Of a DNA stretch of 12,136 bases, positions 1 to 5,542 are shown one piece after another (the stretch's first letter is position 1; every line of letters begins with the position of its first letter). The position numbers were made by a program, and so were the translations under genes. The DNA comes from Bacteroidales bacterium (lineage in GTDB: Bacteria; Bacteroidota; Bacteroidia; Bacteroidales; UBA7960): the NCBI GenBank assembly GCA_007120675.1, contig SKNE01000009.1:1-12136 (forward strand), written 5' to 3'. The notes below the pieces were generated by a model, which saw only the letters and a list, made by a program, of their open reading frames with translations, searched no databases and had not been told where the DNA came from.

Positions 1-1153
1 CCAAAAAGGGGATGTTGTTCCGGCGCACGTGGGAGATGGCGGCCACCTTCCCTTCTATACCCCGGGCACCGAAGCCCGGTGCGACGATCAGGCCCTTGAG
101 CCCCTGCATCTTTTCCTCCACATTGCTTTCGTCTACCTGTTCCGAGTGAATCAGGCGAAGGTTAACCCTGCAATGGTTTTCAGTCCCGGCGTGGATCAGG
201 GATTCGATGATGGACTTATAGGCGTCCATCAGCTCCACATACTTGCCCACAAGGCCGATATCCACTGTGCGGCGGGGTGATTCAAGGCGTTTGATAAACT
301 GCTGCCACTTTTTTAAGCTGGGTGCCTGCCGGGTCGAGCCACCCGTTTTTTTGAGCACCACCCTGTCGAGGCGCTCCTCCCTCATGAGCAGGGGCACCTT
401 GTAGATGCTGTTGGTATCGATGCTCTCGATCACCGAGTTGGCGTCGACATTGCAAAACAGGGCTATTTTGCTGCGGATTGGATCGTTCAGGGGCCTCTCG
501 GTCCGGCAAACCAGCACATCGGGCTGTACACCGTATTCCAGCATGGTTTTGACAGAGTGCTGGGTGGGCTTTGTCTTCAGCTCCCTGGCAGCGGCAAGGT
601 AGGGGATCAGGGTGAGGTGGATCACCAGGCTGCGCTTGCCCAGCTCCCATTTGAGCTGCCGGATGGCTTCAATATAGGGTAGGGACTCGATATCGCCCAC
701 GGTTCCCCCTATTTCAGTGATCACATAATCATACTGGCCCGACTCCCCAAGGAGCTGGATCCGGTGTTTGATCTCATCGGTGATGTGCGGGATCACCTGC
801 ACGGTCTCACCCAGGTAGTCACCGCGGCGCTCTTTTTCGATCACTGATTGGTATATGCGGCCGGTGGTCACATTGTTTGCCTGCGAGGTACGGACGTTCA
901 GAAAACGTTCGTAATGGCCAAGGTCCAGGTCGGTCTCAGCCCCATCTTCGGTTACATAGCATTCGCCATGTTCGTAGGGGTTCAGCGTGCCCGGGTCAAT
1001 ATTGATGTAGGGGTCGAGCTTTTGAATGGTTACCGTGTAGCCCCTGGCCTGCAGTAGTTTGGCCAGCGATGCTGAGATAATTCCCTTACCCAGTGAGGAA
1101 GTGACCCCCCCGGTGACAAAGATGTATTTGTGCGACCCCCCTGTGCTGCCCAT
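1..1153 (-). CDS. pyrG: CTP synthase, N-terminal 384 residues (partial, 3' end outside window)
   Basis: CTP synthase makes CTP from UTP with ATP and glutamine, the last step of de novo pyrimidine nucleotide synthesis, in the cytoplasm. The visible 384 codons are open throughout. The synthetase domain spans residues 1 to about 270: nucleotide-binding loop GGVTSSLGKG (15-24), LDPYINIDPGT (46-56), the acidic segment EDGAETDLDLGHYER (69-83) with the metal-binding Asp77, EIGGTVGDIESLP (147-159, Glu147) and KTKPTQHS (193-200). The class I glutamine amidotransferase domain starts near residue 297 and includes the oxyanion-region motif PGFGARGIEG (359-368). The window ends at IPFL, just before the usual GICLGMQ nucleophile elbow, so the catalytic Cys cannot be checked. 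The usual family length is about 535-545 residues, so some 70% is visible. The ATG at 1153 gives a normal N-terminus. An imperfect -7 box (TACTTTCG, 1194-1187) lies upstream. The PsiE-like gene ends 78 nt upstream on the same strand. Confidence 0.97.
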   Translation of the reverse strand, partial: MGSTGGSHKYIFVTGGVTSSLGKGIISASLAKLLQARGYTVTIQKLDPYINIDPGTLNPYEHGECYVTEDGAETDLDLGHYERFLNVRTSQANNVTTGRIYQSVIEKERRGDYLGETVQVIPHITDEIKHRIQLLGESGQYDYVITEIGGTVGDIESLPYIEAIRQLKWELGKRSLVIHLTLIPYLAAARELKTKPTQHSVKTMLEYGVQPDVLVCRTERPLNDPIRSKIALFCNVDANSVIESIDTNSIYKVPLLMREERLDRVVLKKTGGSTRQAPSLKKWQQFIKRLESPRRTVDIGLVGKYVELMDAYKSIIESLIHAGTENHCRVNLRLIHSEQVDESNVEEKMQGLKGLIVAPGFGARGIEGKVAAISHVRRNNIPFL

Positions 1154-1231
1154 GCTTTTGTGCTATTGAAAAAAACTTCAAAGATGCGAAAGTAAAAAAA
1201 GATTCGGAAATAAACCCGATTCATTGACCAT

Positions 1232-1882
1232 TTATGCGCTGCCGTCTTTACCTTTTGACCTTTCCTGCTCCCCTGGCCTGCCCTGGGGCGGGGCACCATG
1301 TTCAGCGCCGGCCGGTCCGATCAGGTTTTCCTCGCTGCGTTTCTTGATGGTTTTTTTGCGCTCCAGCACCTGGTCATCCTCCCTGCTGACACGTTCTTCG
1401 ATCACCACATCCTCTGTTTCATCCATCTCCTTGGGCCAGAATCCGCAGCCGCCGGTTTTCTTGATTAGGTAGTAGCCCCCGGCCAGCGCCACTATGACAG
1501 CGGCCAGTCCCAGGGTCTGCAGGCCGGTATATTTGTCAAAGTCCATCACGATCACCTTCCGGGCCAGGGCAATGATGGCCACCAGCATCACCACTTCCAC
1601 ATGAATCACGTGCTGACGGAAGTACACCTTGATGGTGTCCAGCAGCTCGATGCCGATGAGTACAAGGAGAAATACACCGAACACGCCCATCAGGTTGTCC
1701 AGGTTGATGATGAAGTGGTCACCATCTCCCTGCATCACTGACCGGACCATCTCATAGGCAAGCTCGATGGTGGCAATGACTAGGAGGATCGACATCAGGG
1801 CGATGAGGGTTTTGATGATGTAGCGTTCAATCTTGTGAACGGCCTTCTTCAGCAAAGGGGGGGTGTCGTCTTTGTATGGCAT
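1232..1882 (-). CDS. PsiE-like inner-membrane protein with charged C-terminal tail
   Basis: A 216-residue membrane protein that I assign to the PsiE (phosphate-starvation-inducible E) family. The molecular function of this family is unknown. Four hydrophobic segments are visible, at about residues 22-45, 63-83, 94-113 and 121-140. The most family-like part is the third helix with its flanks, IELLDTIKVYFRQH (78-91) followed by an aliphatic stretch ending LARKVIVMD (106-114). After helix 4 comes a soluble tail of about 75 residues: first acidic (KEMDETEDVVIEE, 151-163), then basic (ERKKTIKKRSEEN, 174-186), then Gly/Pro/Glu-rich and probably disordered (189-216). PsiE proteins are often shorter, so the tail looks like an addition. 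The ATG at 1882 is preceded by a perfect -7 box (1912-1905), which implies a leader of about 20 nt. Nothing in the sequence shows phosphate control. The family call rests on helix pattern and motif memory. Confidence 0.7.
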   Translation of the reverse strand: MPYKDDTPPLLKKAVHKIERYIIKTLIALMSILLVIATIELAYEMVRSVMQGDGDHFIINLDNLMGVFGVFLLVLIGIELLDTIKVYFRQHVIHVEVVMLVAIIALARKVIVMDFDKYTGLQTLGLAAVIVALAGGYYLIKKTGGCGFWPKEMDETEDVVIEERVSREDDQVLERKKTIKKRSEENLIGPAGAEHGAPPQGRPGEQERSKGKDGSA

Positions 1883-1904
1883 GGCATGCAGGTTAGGGTT
1901 ATTG

Positions 1905-1912
1905 CAAATGTA
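1905..1912 (-). promoter_or_regulatory. Candidate -7 promoter element for the PsiE-like gene
   Basis: TACATTTG on the minus strand matches the Bacteroidota -7 consensus TAnnTTTG exactly and lies 22 nt upstream of the ATG at 1882. I do not see a TTTG -33 box 19-21 nt further upstream, so this is a half-match. The call rests on position and the -7 box alone. Confidence 0.45.
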
Positions 1913-1961
1913 AACGAAATTTTATTGCATAGGGTGGCCGTCAATCTGTCCGCAACGGCCT

Positions 1962-2000
1962 GTAAAGAAAAAGCGCGGTCACCCTGCCAGGCGCCGCGCT
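1962..2000 (-). terminator. Rho-independent terminator after the small exported protein gene
   Basis: On the minus strand, AGCGCGG (2000-1994) pairs with CCGCGCT (1978-1972) across a 15-nt loop, and TTTTTCTTT follows. It starts 27 nt downstream of the stop codon at 2028. A GC stem followed by a T run is the classic intrinsic terminator. It separates the small gene from the PsiE-like gene, which has its own -7 box further on. Confidence 0.75.
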
Positions 2001-2027
2001 ATGACTTGTTTACTTTATTCCCGTTGA

Positions 2028-2312
2028 TCAGTCCAGCCTGAACGGCAGCGGCTCTGGCTCTTCTTCTCTTTGCAATTGACGGACCAATGCCTGGAAATAG
2101 CTGTGGTTCTCAGGGTCTGAGCTGATTTCCATCAGTCGGCGGCTGATCACCTCGGGCAATTCTTCCCTGTACTCCGGCTCATGGGCCAGTTCCATTTCCA
2201 GGACCTTTCCGTCTGCGGTGGTGAATTTCAGTGTACTGTTCAGGGTGTTTGCCTGGAGCGTGCCCAGGCCGATTCCTCCTGCGAGCAATAATGCGAATAC
2301 TTTGGTTTTCAT
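2028..2312 (-). CDS. Small exported protein of unknown function (94 aa)
   Basis: I do not recognise this protein. Its N-terminus is a standard signal peptide: basic start MKTK, hydrophobic core (residues 5-18), and a likely signal peptidase I site after LQA (21). No lipobox cysteine is present, and the protein has no cysteine at all. The mature part of about 73 residues is very acidic (runs such as EMELAHEPEYREELPE, 39-54) and helix-prone, ending EEEPEPLPFRLD. The segment before it, TLKFTTADGKVLEM (27-40), could form a beta hairpin. A periplasmic or secreted location is inferred. Evidence that it is a real gene: signal peptide with matching start codon, A/T-rich leader, and an intrinsic terminator directly downstream. 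It stands alone as a transcription unit, with no same-strand neighbour close upstream. I found no convincing promoter match upstream of it. Confidence 0.75.
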   Translation of the reverse strand: MKTKVFALLLAGGIGLGTLQANTLNSTLKFTTADGKVLEMELAHEPEYREELPEVISRRLMEISSDPENHSYFQALVRQLQREEEPEPLPFRLD

Positions 2313-2433
2313 GACAAATTATGTTTTGTTGGTTAATTGTTTTTATTAAGACCGAATCCAAATAACGAAGTAAAGGGGCCCATATTGTTTATAAAGAAAA
2401 AATTCGCAAAAATGGTTTGGGACGCTTTACTGA

Positions 2434-2479
2434 ATGTTCAACAGTATAGACAAATTGGGGGCGAAAATGTTCAAACATT
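2434..2479. repeat. Two ATGTTCAA direct repeats, the second within a palindrome
   Basis: ATGTTCAA occurs at 2434-2441 and again at 2467-2474, exactly 33 bp apart, or about three helical turns. The second copy is part of AATGTT-CA-AACATT (2466-2479), a palindrome with perfect 6-bp arms. The spacing would place both copies on the same face of the DNA, as for a regulator binding two sites. This may be chance in A/T-rich DNA; no regulator gene is adjacent. Confidence 0.4.
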
Positions 2480-2587
2480 CTTTCATAAAAAGTAAACAAA
2501 ACATATAAAAAGTCTTAAATTAATGGAGAAAAAAATCCTTAAATACTGATTGTCCAATGACTGCCTGGCTGCCGTTCAAAGCGATGC

Positions 2588-2611
2588 GCAAAGGTAATTT
2601 TGTACCTTTGC
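2588..2611 (+). promoter_or_regulatory. Transporter promoter: -7 box inside a perfect 9-bp inverted repeat
   Basis: GCAAAGGTA (2588-2596) and TACCTTTGC (2603-2611) form a perfect inverted repeat around ATTTTG. The right arm contains an exact -7 element, TACCTTTG (2603-2610), 37 nt before the ATG at 2648, implying a leader of roughly 30 nt. No TTTG -33 box is present at the usual spacing. The symmetry means a second exact -7 box faces the opposite strand (2596-2589). A dimeric repressor covering the promoter is possible but not shown. Confidence 0.55.
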
Positions 2612-2647
2612 CTGATCATCGCCCGTTGATGAATAACCGGACAAAGG

Positions 2648-3835
2648 ATGGCCACTCCCGATGCTTTAAGAAAGTCAACGCTTTTGCTTGGCAGTACGTT
2701 GACTGTCATGGCGGGTGCGATCATTGCCCCTGCCTTGCCGGAGATCAGCCGTGTCTATGCCCATATGCCTGATGCGGAGCTGCTGAGCAAGTTAATCCTG
2801 ACCCTTCCGGCGCTATTCATAGCGTTCTTTGCGCCCATTGCCGGCTATTTTGTTGACTGGTCGGGTCGCCGCATGGTGCTTCTTATTTCCCTTGTGATGT
2901 ACGCCGTTTCGGGAACCACGGCCGTTTACCTGTCGAACATCCACCTGATTTTGGTGGGAAGGGCTTTTTTGGGGATTGCGGTGGGTGCCCTGATGACATC
3001 AATCATCACACTCATAGGGGATTATTATGAGGGGAGGGCCAGGAGCCGTTTCATGGGCTACCAGGCGGCCTTTGCTTCCACCGGCGGACTGATATTCATC
3101 AGCACGGGTGGTTTGCTGGCTGACCTCCACTGGCGTTATCCCTTCATGATCTACAGCTTCTCCCTGGTGATTTTTTTGATGGCCTACCTGTCGGTCAATG
3201 AGCCGGAAAGGGCAAAACCGGCCGGGAAGATCAGCCTGATCAGCCTCTCATTGCTCAGGCGCATTCCCTCCAGGGCCTTCTGGGTATACGGGATCGCTTT
3301 TTTTTCCTTTGCGGTTTTTTATATGATTCCTGTCCAGATGCCCTTTATGCTAAGTGCCCTGGATGGAGTGAGCAGCACGGGGGTGGGGATTGCCATTGCC
3401 TGCATGAACATCACCGCCATGCTGACGGCATTCAATTATTCAAGGGTGAAGCGGCATTTGGATTTTCCTTTCCTGATGGCCCTGGTTTACGTCCTGGTGG
3501 CCATGGGTTATGGCCTGATCGGATCCAGTCAGTCTTACGCCATGATGGTGGCGGGCATCCTGGTGTGCGGATTGGGTTTTGGCATGCAGATGGCCAATGT
3601 GAACCTGTGGCTGGTGAACCTGGCACCGGCACCCATACGCGGCACCCTGGTGGGGTACCTGAACACCTTTATATTCCTGGGCATGTTTTTGTCGCCCATT
3701 CTATTGCAACCCCTGGTGGGGATAGGTGGTCTGTACCGAAGCTTTCACCTGGTGGGTATTTTGCTGCTGCTGATAGCCGCTGTCCTGGTCTGGTCGGGAT
3801 ACCGCGGCTTCTGGCACGGCAGTGCGGGGGAGTAG
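2648..3835 (+). CDS. Major facilitator superfamily transporter (DHA1-like)
   Basis: A 395-residue inner-membrane secondary transporter with about 12 hydrophobic helices by eye, the normal size for the family. The loop between helices 2 and 3 carries MFS motif A, GYFVDWSGRR (66-75), with the conserved Asp70 and the Arg pair. Helix 4 contains the usual GRAFLGIAVGAL (104-115) with its Arg. Helix 5 has a Gly-rich stretch, STGGLIFISTGG (144-155), where drug/proton antiporters have motif C, although the GP signature is missing. A basic central loop (about 184-210) separates the two six-helix halves. These features fit a proton-coupled exporter of the DHA1 type, but the substrate cannot be read from sequence. 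The frame opens at the ATG at 2648, downstream of an exact -7 box. It is a single-gene unit, convergent with rpe (31-nt gap), with no clear terminator between them. Confidence 0.9.
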   Translation: MATPDALRKSTLLLGSTLTVMAGAIIAPALPEISRVYAHMPDAELLSKLILTLPALFIAFFAPIAGYFVDWSGRRMVLLISLVMYAVSGTTAVYLSNIHLILVGRAFLGIAVGALMTSIITLIGDYYEGRARSRFMGYQAAFASTGGLIFISTGGLLADLHWRYPFMIYSFSLVIFLMAYLSVNEPERAKPAGKISLISLSLLRRIPSRAFWVYGIAFFSFAVFYMIPVQMPFMLSALDGVSSTGVGIAIACMNITAMLTAFNYSRVKRHLDFPFLMALVYVLVAMGYGLIGSSQSYAMMVAGILVCGLGFGMQMANVNLWLVNLAPAPIRGTLVGYLNTFIFLGMFLSPILLQPLVGIGGLYRSFHLVGILLLLIAAVLVWSGYRGFWHGSAGE

Positions 3836-3866
3836 CGTGGCCTGCCGGGGACTGGAGGGTGCCCCA

Positions 3867-4535
3867 TTACCCGGGAACCTGCGGATGCTTGCGTCGCAGC
3901 CGGGTGATGGTGGCTGCCGGATCGTCTGAACGGAAGATGCTGCTGCCCGCCACCAGGATATTGGCACCCGCTTCTACCAGCCCGGGAGCATTTTGCAGGT
4001 CCACTCCGCCATCCACTTCGATCAGTAAGCCTGGGTTGAGGCTTTTCTTCATCTCGTGCAATGTCCGGATGCGATTGTAGGTTGAATCGATGAATGCCTG
4101 TCCGCCAAATCCCGGGTTCACCGACATGAGCAGTACGTGGTCTGCTTCAGGCAAAATATCGCTTAGCAGGCTCACGGGGTTGTGTGGGTTGATCACCACC
4201 CCCGCTTTCATGCCAAGGCTTTTGATGCGCTGAATGCTGCGGTGCAGGTGTGCGCATGTTTCATAGTGCACACTCAGCCAGTCAGCTCCTGCATCACGGA
4301 AATCTTCCAGGTAACGGTCTGGCTCGCTGATCATCAGGTGCACATCCAGCGGTTTGGTGGCCACCGAGCGAATCTGCCTGATGATGGAGAAACCGAAGGA
4401 TATGTTGGGGACGAAATGACCATCCATTACATCCACATGGAAGAGGTCAGCTTCGCTCCGGTTCACCATCCTGATATCTTCTTCCAGCCGGAGGAAATTG
4501 GCCGCCAGCAAGGAGGGGGCTACAAGGTGTTGCAT
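3867..4535 (-). CDS. rpe: Ribulose-phosphate 3-epimerase
   Basis: Interconverts D-ribulose 5-phosphate and D-xylulose 5-phosphate in the pentose phosphate pathway, in the cytoplasm. The 222-residue length is normal for this TIM-barrel enzyme. The key motifs are all present: APSLLAANF (6-14, Ser8), LFHVDVMDGHFVPNISFG (31-48) with metal ligand His33 and catalytic/ligand Asp35, DVHLMI (64-69, His66), SVNPGFGGQ (138-146, the phosphate-side loop) and EVDGG (173-177, Asp175 as the second catalytic/ligand Asp). The C-terminal phosphate-binding turn is AGSSIF (196-201). Rpe usually needs a divalent metal, commonly Zn or Fe. The start at 4535 lies 34 nt after the rpoD stop with no terminator between, so the two are probably co-transcribed. 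No odd features. Confidence 0.97.
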   Translation of the reverse strand: MQHLVAPSLLAANFLRLEEDIRMVNRSEADLFHVDVMDGHFVPNISFGFSIIRQIRSVATKPLDVHLMISEPDRYLEDFRDAGADWLSVHYETCAHLHRSIQRIKSLGMKAGVVINPHNPVSLLSDILPEADHVLLMSVNPGFGGQAFIDSTYNRIRTLHEMKKSLNPGLLIEVDGGVDLQNAPGLVEAGANILVAGSSIFRSDDPAATITRLRRKHPQVPG

Positions 4536-4569
4536 GCCTGGTGCGTTGTTGGTTGTCCTGGTGGCGTAA

Positions 4570-5442
4570 TCAGCCCAGGTAGGTTTTCAGAATCTTGCAC
4601 TTGGAGGCCTGCTTCAGGTGTCGCAGGGCCCGCTCTTTGATTTGTCTCGCCCTTTCCCTGGTGAGGTTCAGCTTTTCGCCGATCTCCTCCAGGGTGTGGG
4701 GTTGAAGCCCATTGAGTCCGAAATAGTGTACGATCACCTCTGCCTCCCTGTCGGGCAAGGTGGCGATGGTGCGTTCGATCTCGTTCTTAAGGCTCTCGTA
4801 AAGGAGGCTGTTTTCCGGTGTATTGGCGTCGTCTTCATTGTAGATCACCTCGTACATATCTGACTCTTCCCCTTCCAGCAGCGGTGCATCCATTGAGAGG
4901 TGACGGCCGCCGTGCTTAAGGGCATCCCTGACTTCCTCCACGGTGATGTCGAGCAGTTCGGCCACCTCTTCCGCGTTGGGTTCCCTTTCATGCTTTTGTT
5001 CCAGCTGGCCGAAGGCCTTGTTCACCTTGTTGATGGTCCCTATTTTATTGAGTGGCAGGCGAACGATACGGGCTTGTTCGGCCAGGGCCTGCAGAATCGA
5101 CTGCCTGATCCACCAGACGGCATAGGAGATGAATTTGAAGCCCTTGGTTTCATCAAACCGTTCAGCCGCCTTCATCAGTCCCAGGTTCCCCTCATTGATC
5201 AGGTCAGGCAGGCTCAGTCCCTGGTTTTGGTATTGCTTGGATACCGATACCACGAAGCGCAAGTTTGCCTTGCACAGCTTTTCCAGCGCCACTTTGTCCC
5301 CTTTGCGTATGCGCTGTGCAAGACGAACCTCTTCCTCTGCAGAAATCAGCCCCACCTTGGCGATCTCCTGGAGGTACTTGTCCAGGGATGCCGTATCCCT
5401 GTTGGTGACCTGTTTGACGATTTTCAGCTGCCGCATGGTCAT
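4570..5442 (-). CDS. rpoD: Primary RNA polymerase sigma factor (RpoD/SigA, short Bacteroidota form)
   Basis: A sigma-70 factor that directs RNA polymerase to promoters. Length is 290 residues from the ATG at 5442, or 288 from the ATG at 5436; the second gives the usual MRQLKI start of Bacteroidota RpoD and may be the real one. There is no long region 1.1, normal for this phylum. Region 1.2 is around 17-48. Region 2 includes ANLRFVVSVSKQYQNQGL (59-76), DLINEGNLGL (80-89) and the -10-binding segment FKFISYAVWWIRQSI (102-116). Region 3 spans about 121-200. Region 4 has the helix-turn-helix LEEIGEKLNLTRERARQIKE (251-270). The C-terminus KILKTYLG is typical. Region 4.2 reads RARQIKERALRHLK where I recall RVRQIKEKAIRRLR/K as usual, so it is somewhat diverged. 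It lies between pnp and rpe, as in other Bacteroidota from memory, which supports the primary factor over a paralogue. Confidence 0.93.
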   Translation of the reverse strand: MTMRQLKIVKQVTNRDTASLDKYLQEIAKVGLISAEEEVRLAQRIRKGDKVALEKLCKANLRFVVSVSKQYQNQGLSLPDLINEGNLGLMKAAERFDETKGFKFISYAVWWIRQSILQALAEQARIVRLPLNKIGTINKVNKAFGQLEQKHEREPNAEEVAELLDITVEEVRDALKHGGRHLSMDAPLLEGEESDMYEVIYNEDDANTPENSLLYESLKNEIERTIATLPDREAEVIVHYFGLNGLQPHTLEEIGEKLNLTRERARQIKERALRHLKQASKCKILKTYLG

Positions 5443-5454
5443 AGGTTCTTAGAA

Positions 5455-5484
5455 GGAGAATACATTGAGGCAATAATAAACAAA
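5455..5484 (-). promoter_or_regulatory. Weak candidate rpoD promoter overlapping the pnp terminator tail
   Basis: The T run of the pnp terminator ends in TTTG (5484-5481), a possible -33 box. Eighteen nt later comes TATTCTCC (5462-5455), which keeps only part of the TAnnTTTG consensus. The implied leader to the ATG at 5442 or 5436 would be very short. It is listed because rpoD follows a strong terminator and should need its own start. The match is poor. Confidence 0.22.
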
Positions 5485-5521
5485 AAAACGAGGCCTGCTG
5501 CAAAAATAAGCAGGCCTCGTT
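5481..5521 (-). terminator. Rho-independent terminator after pnp
   Basis: On the minus strand, AACGAGGCCTGCT (5521-5509) is followed by a 9-nt loop, then AGCAGGCCTCGTT (5499-5487) and a run of T ending at 5482. The 13-bp stem is perfect and GC-rich. It begins 22 nt after the pnp stop and lies 39 nt before the rpoD start, so it should end most pnp transcripts. Because of flanking A's on one side only, it reads best in the minus direction. Confidence 0.9.
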
Positions 5522-5542
5522 AAAAAATCGTTAAAAAAATGA

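Larger units (their letters stand above)
2313..2647. other. 335-nt intergenic region between divergent genes
   Basis: This is the longest stretch without a gene in the window. It is A/T-rich, clearly more so than the flanking coding sequence, and separates the minus-strand exported-protein gene from the plus-strand transporter gene. It holds a pair of ATGTTCAA direct repeats, the second inside a palindrome (2466-2479), and the inverted repeat around the transporter -7 box (2588-2611). I see no RNA gene and no open frame with coding character. The 71-codon frame starting at 2557 only overlaps the transporter start in another frame. Confidence 0.6.

Noticed and set aside
282..650. 122-codon frame on the minus strand that might suggest a broken pyrG
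   Set aside because: It lies in another frame of the same strand. The pyrG frame itself is open from 1153 to 1 and matches CTP synthase throughout, so there is no frameshift.
5451..5460. Shine-Dalgarno-like AGAAGGAGAA
   Set aside because: It reads this way only on the plus strand, where no gene follows. On the coding strand of rpoD it is pyrimidine-rich.
4900..5523. 207-codon frame on the plus strand
   Set aside because: Antisense to rpoD, with its end inside the pnp terminator; no family resemblance.
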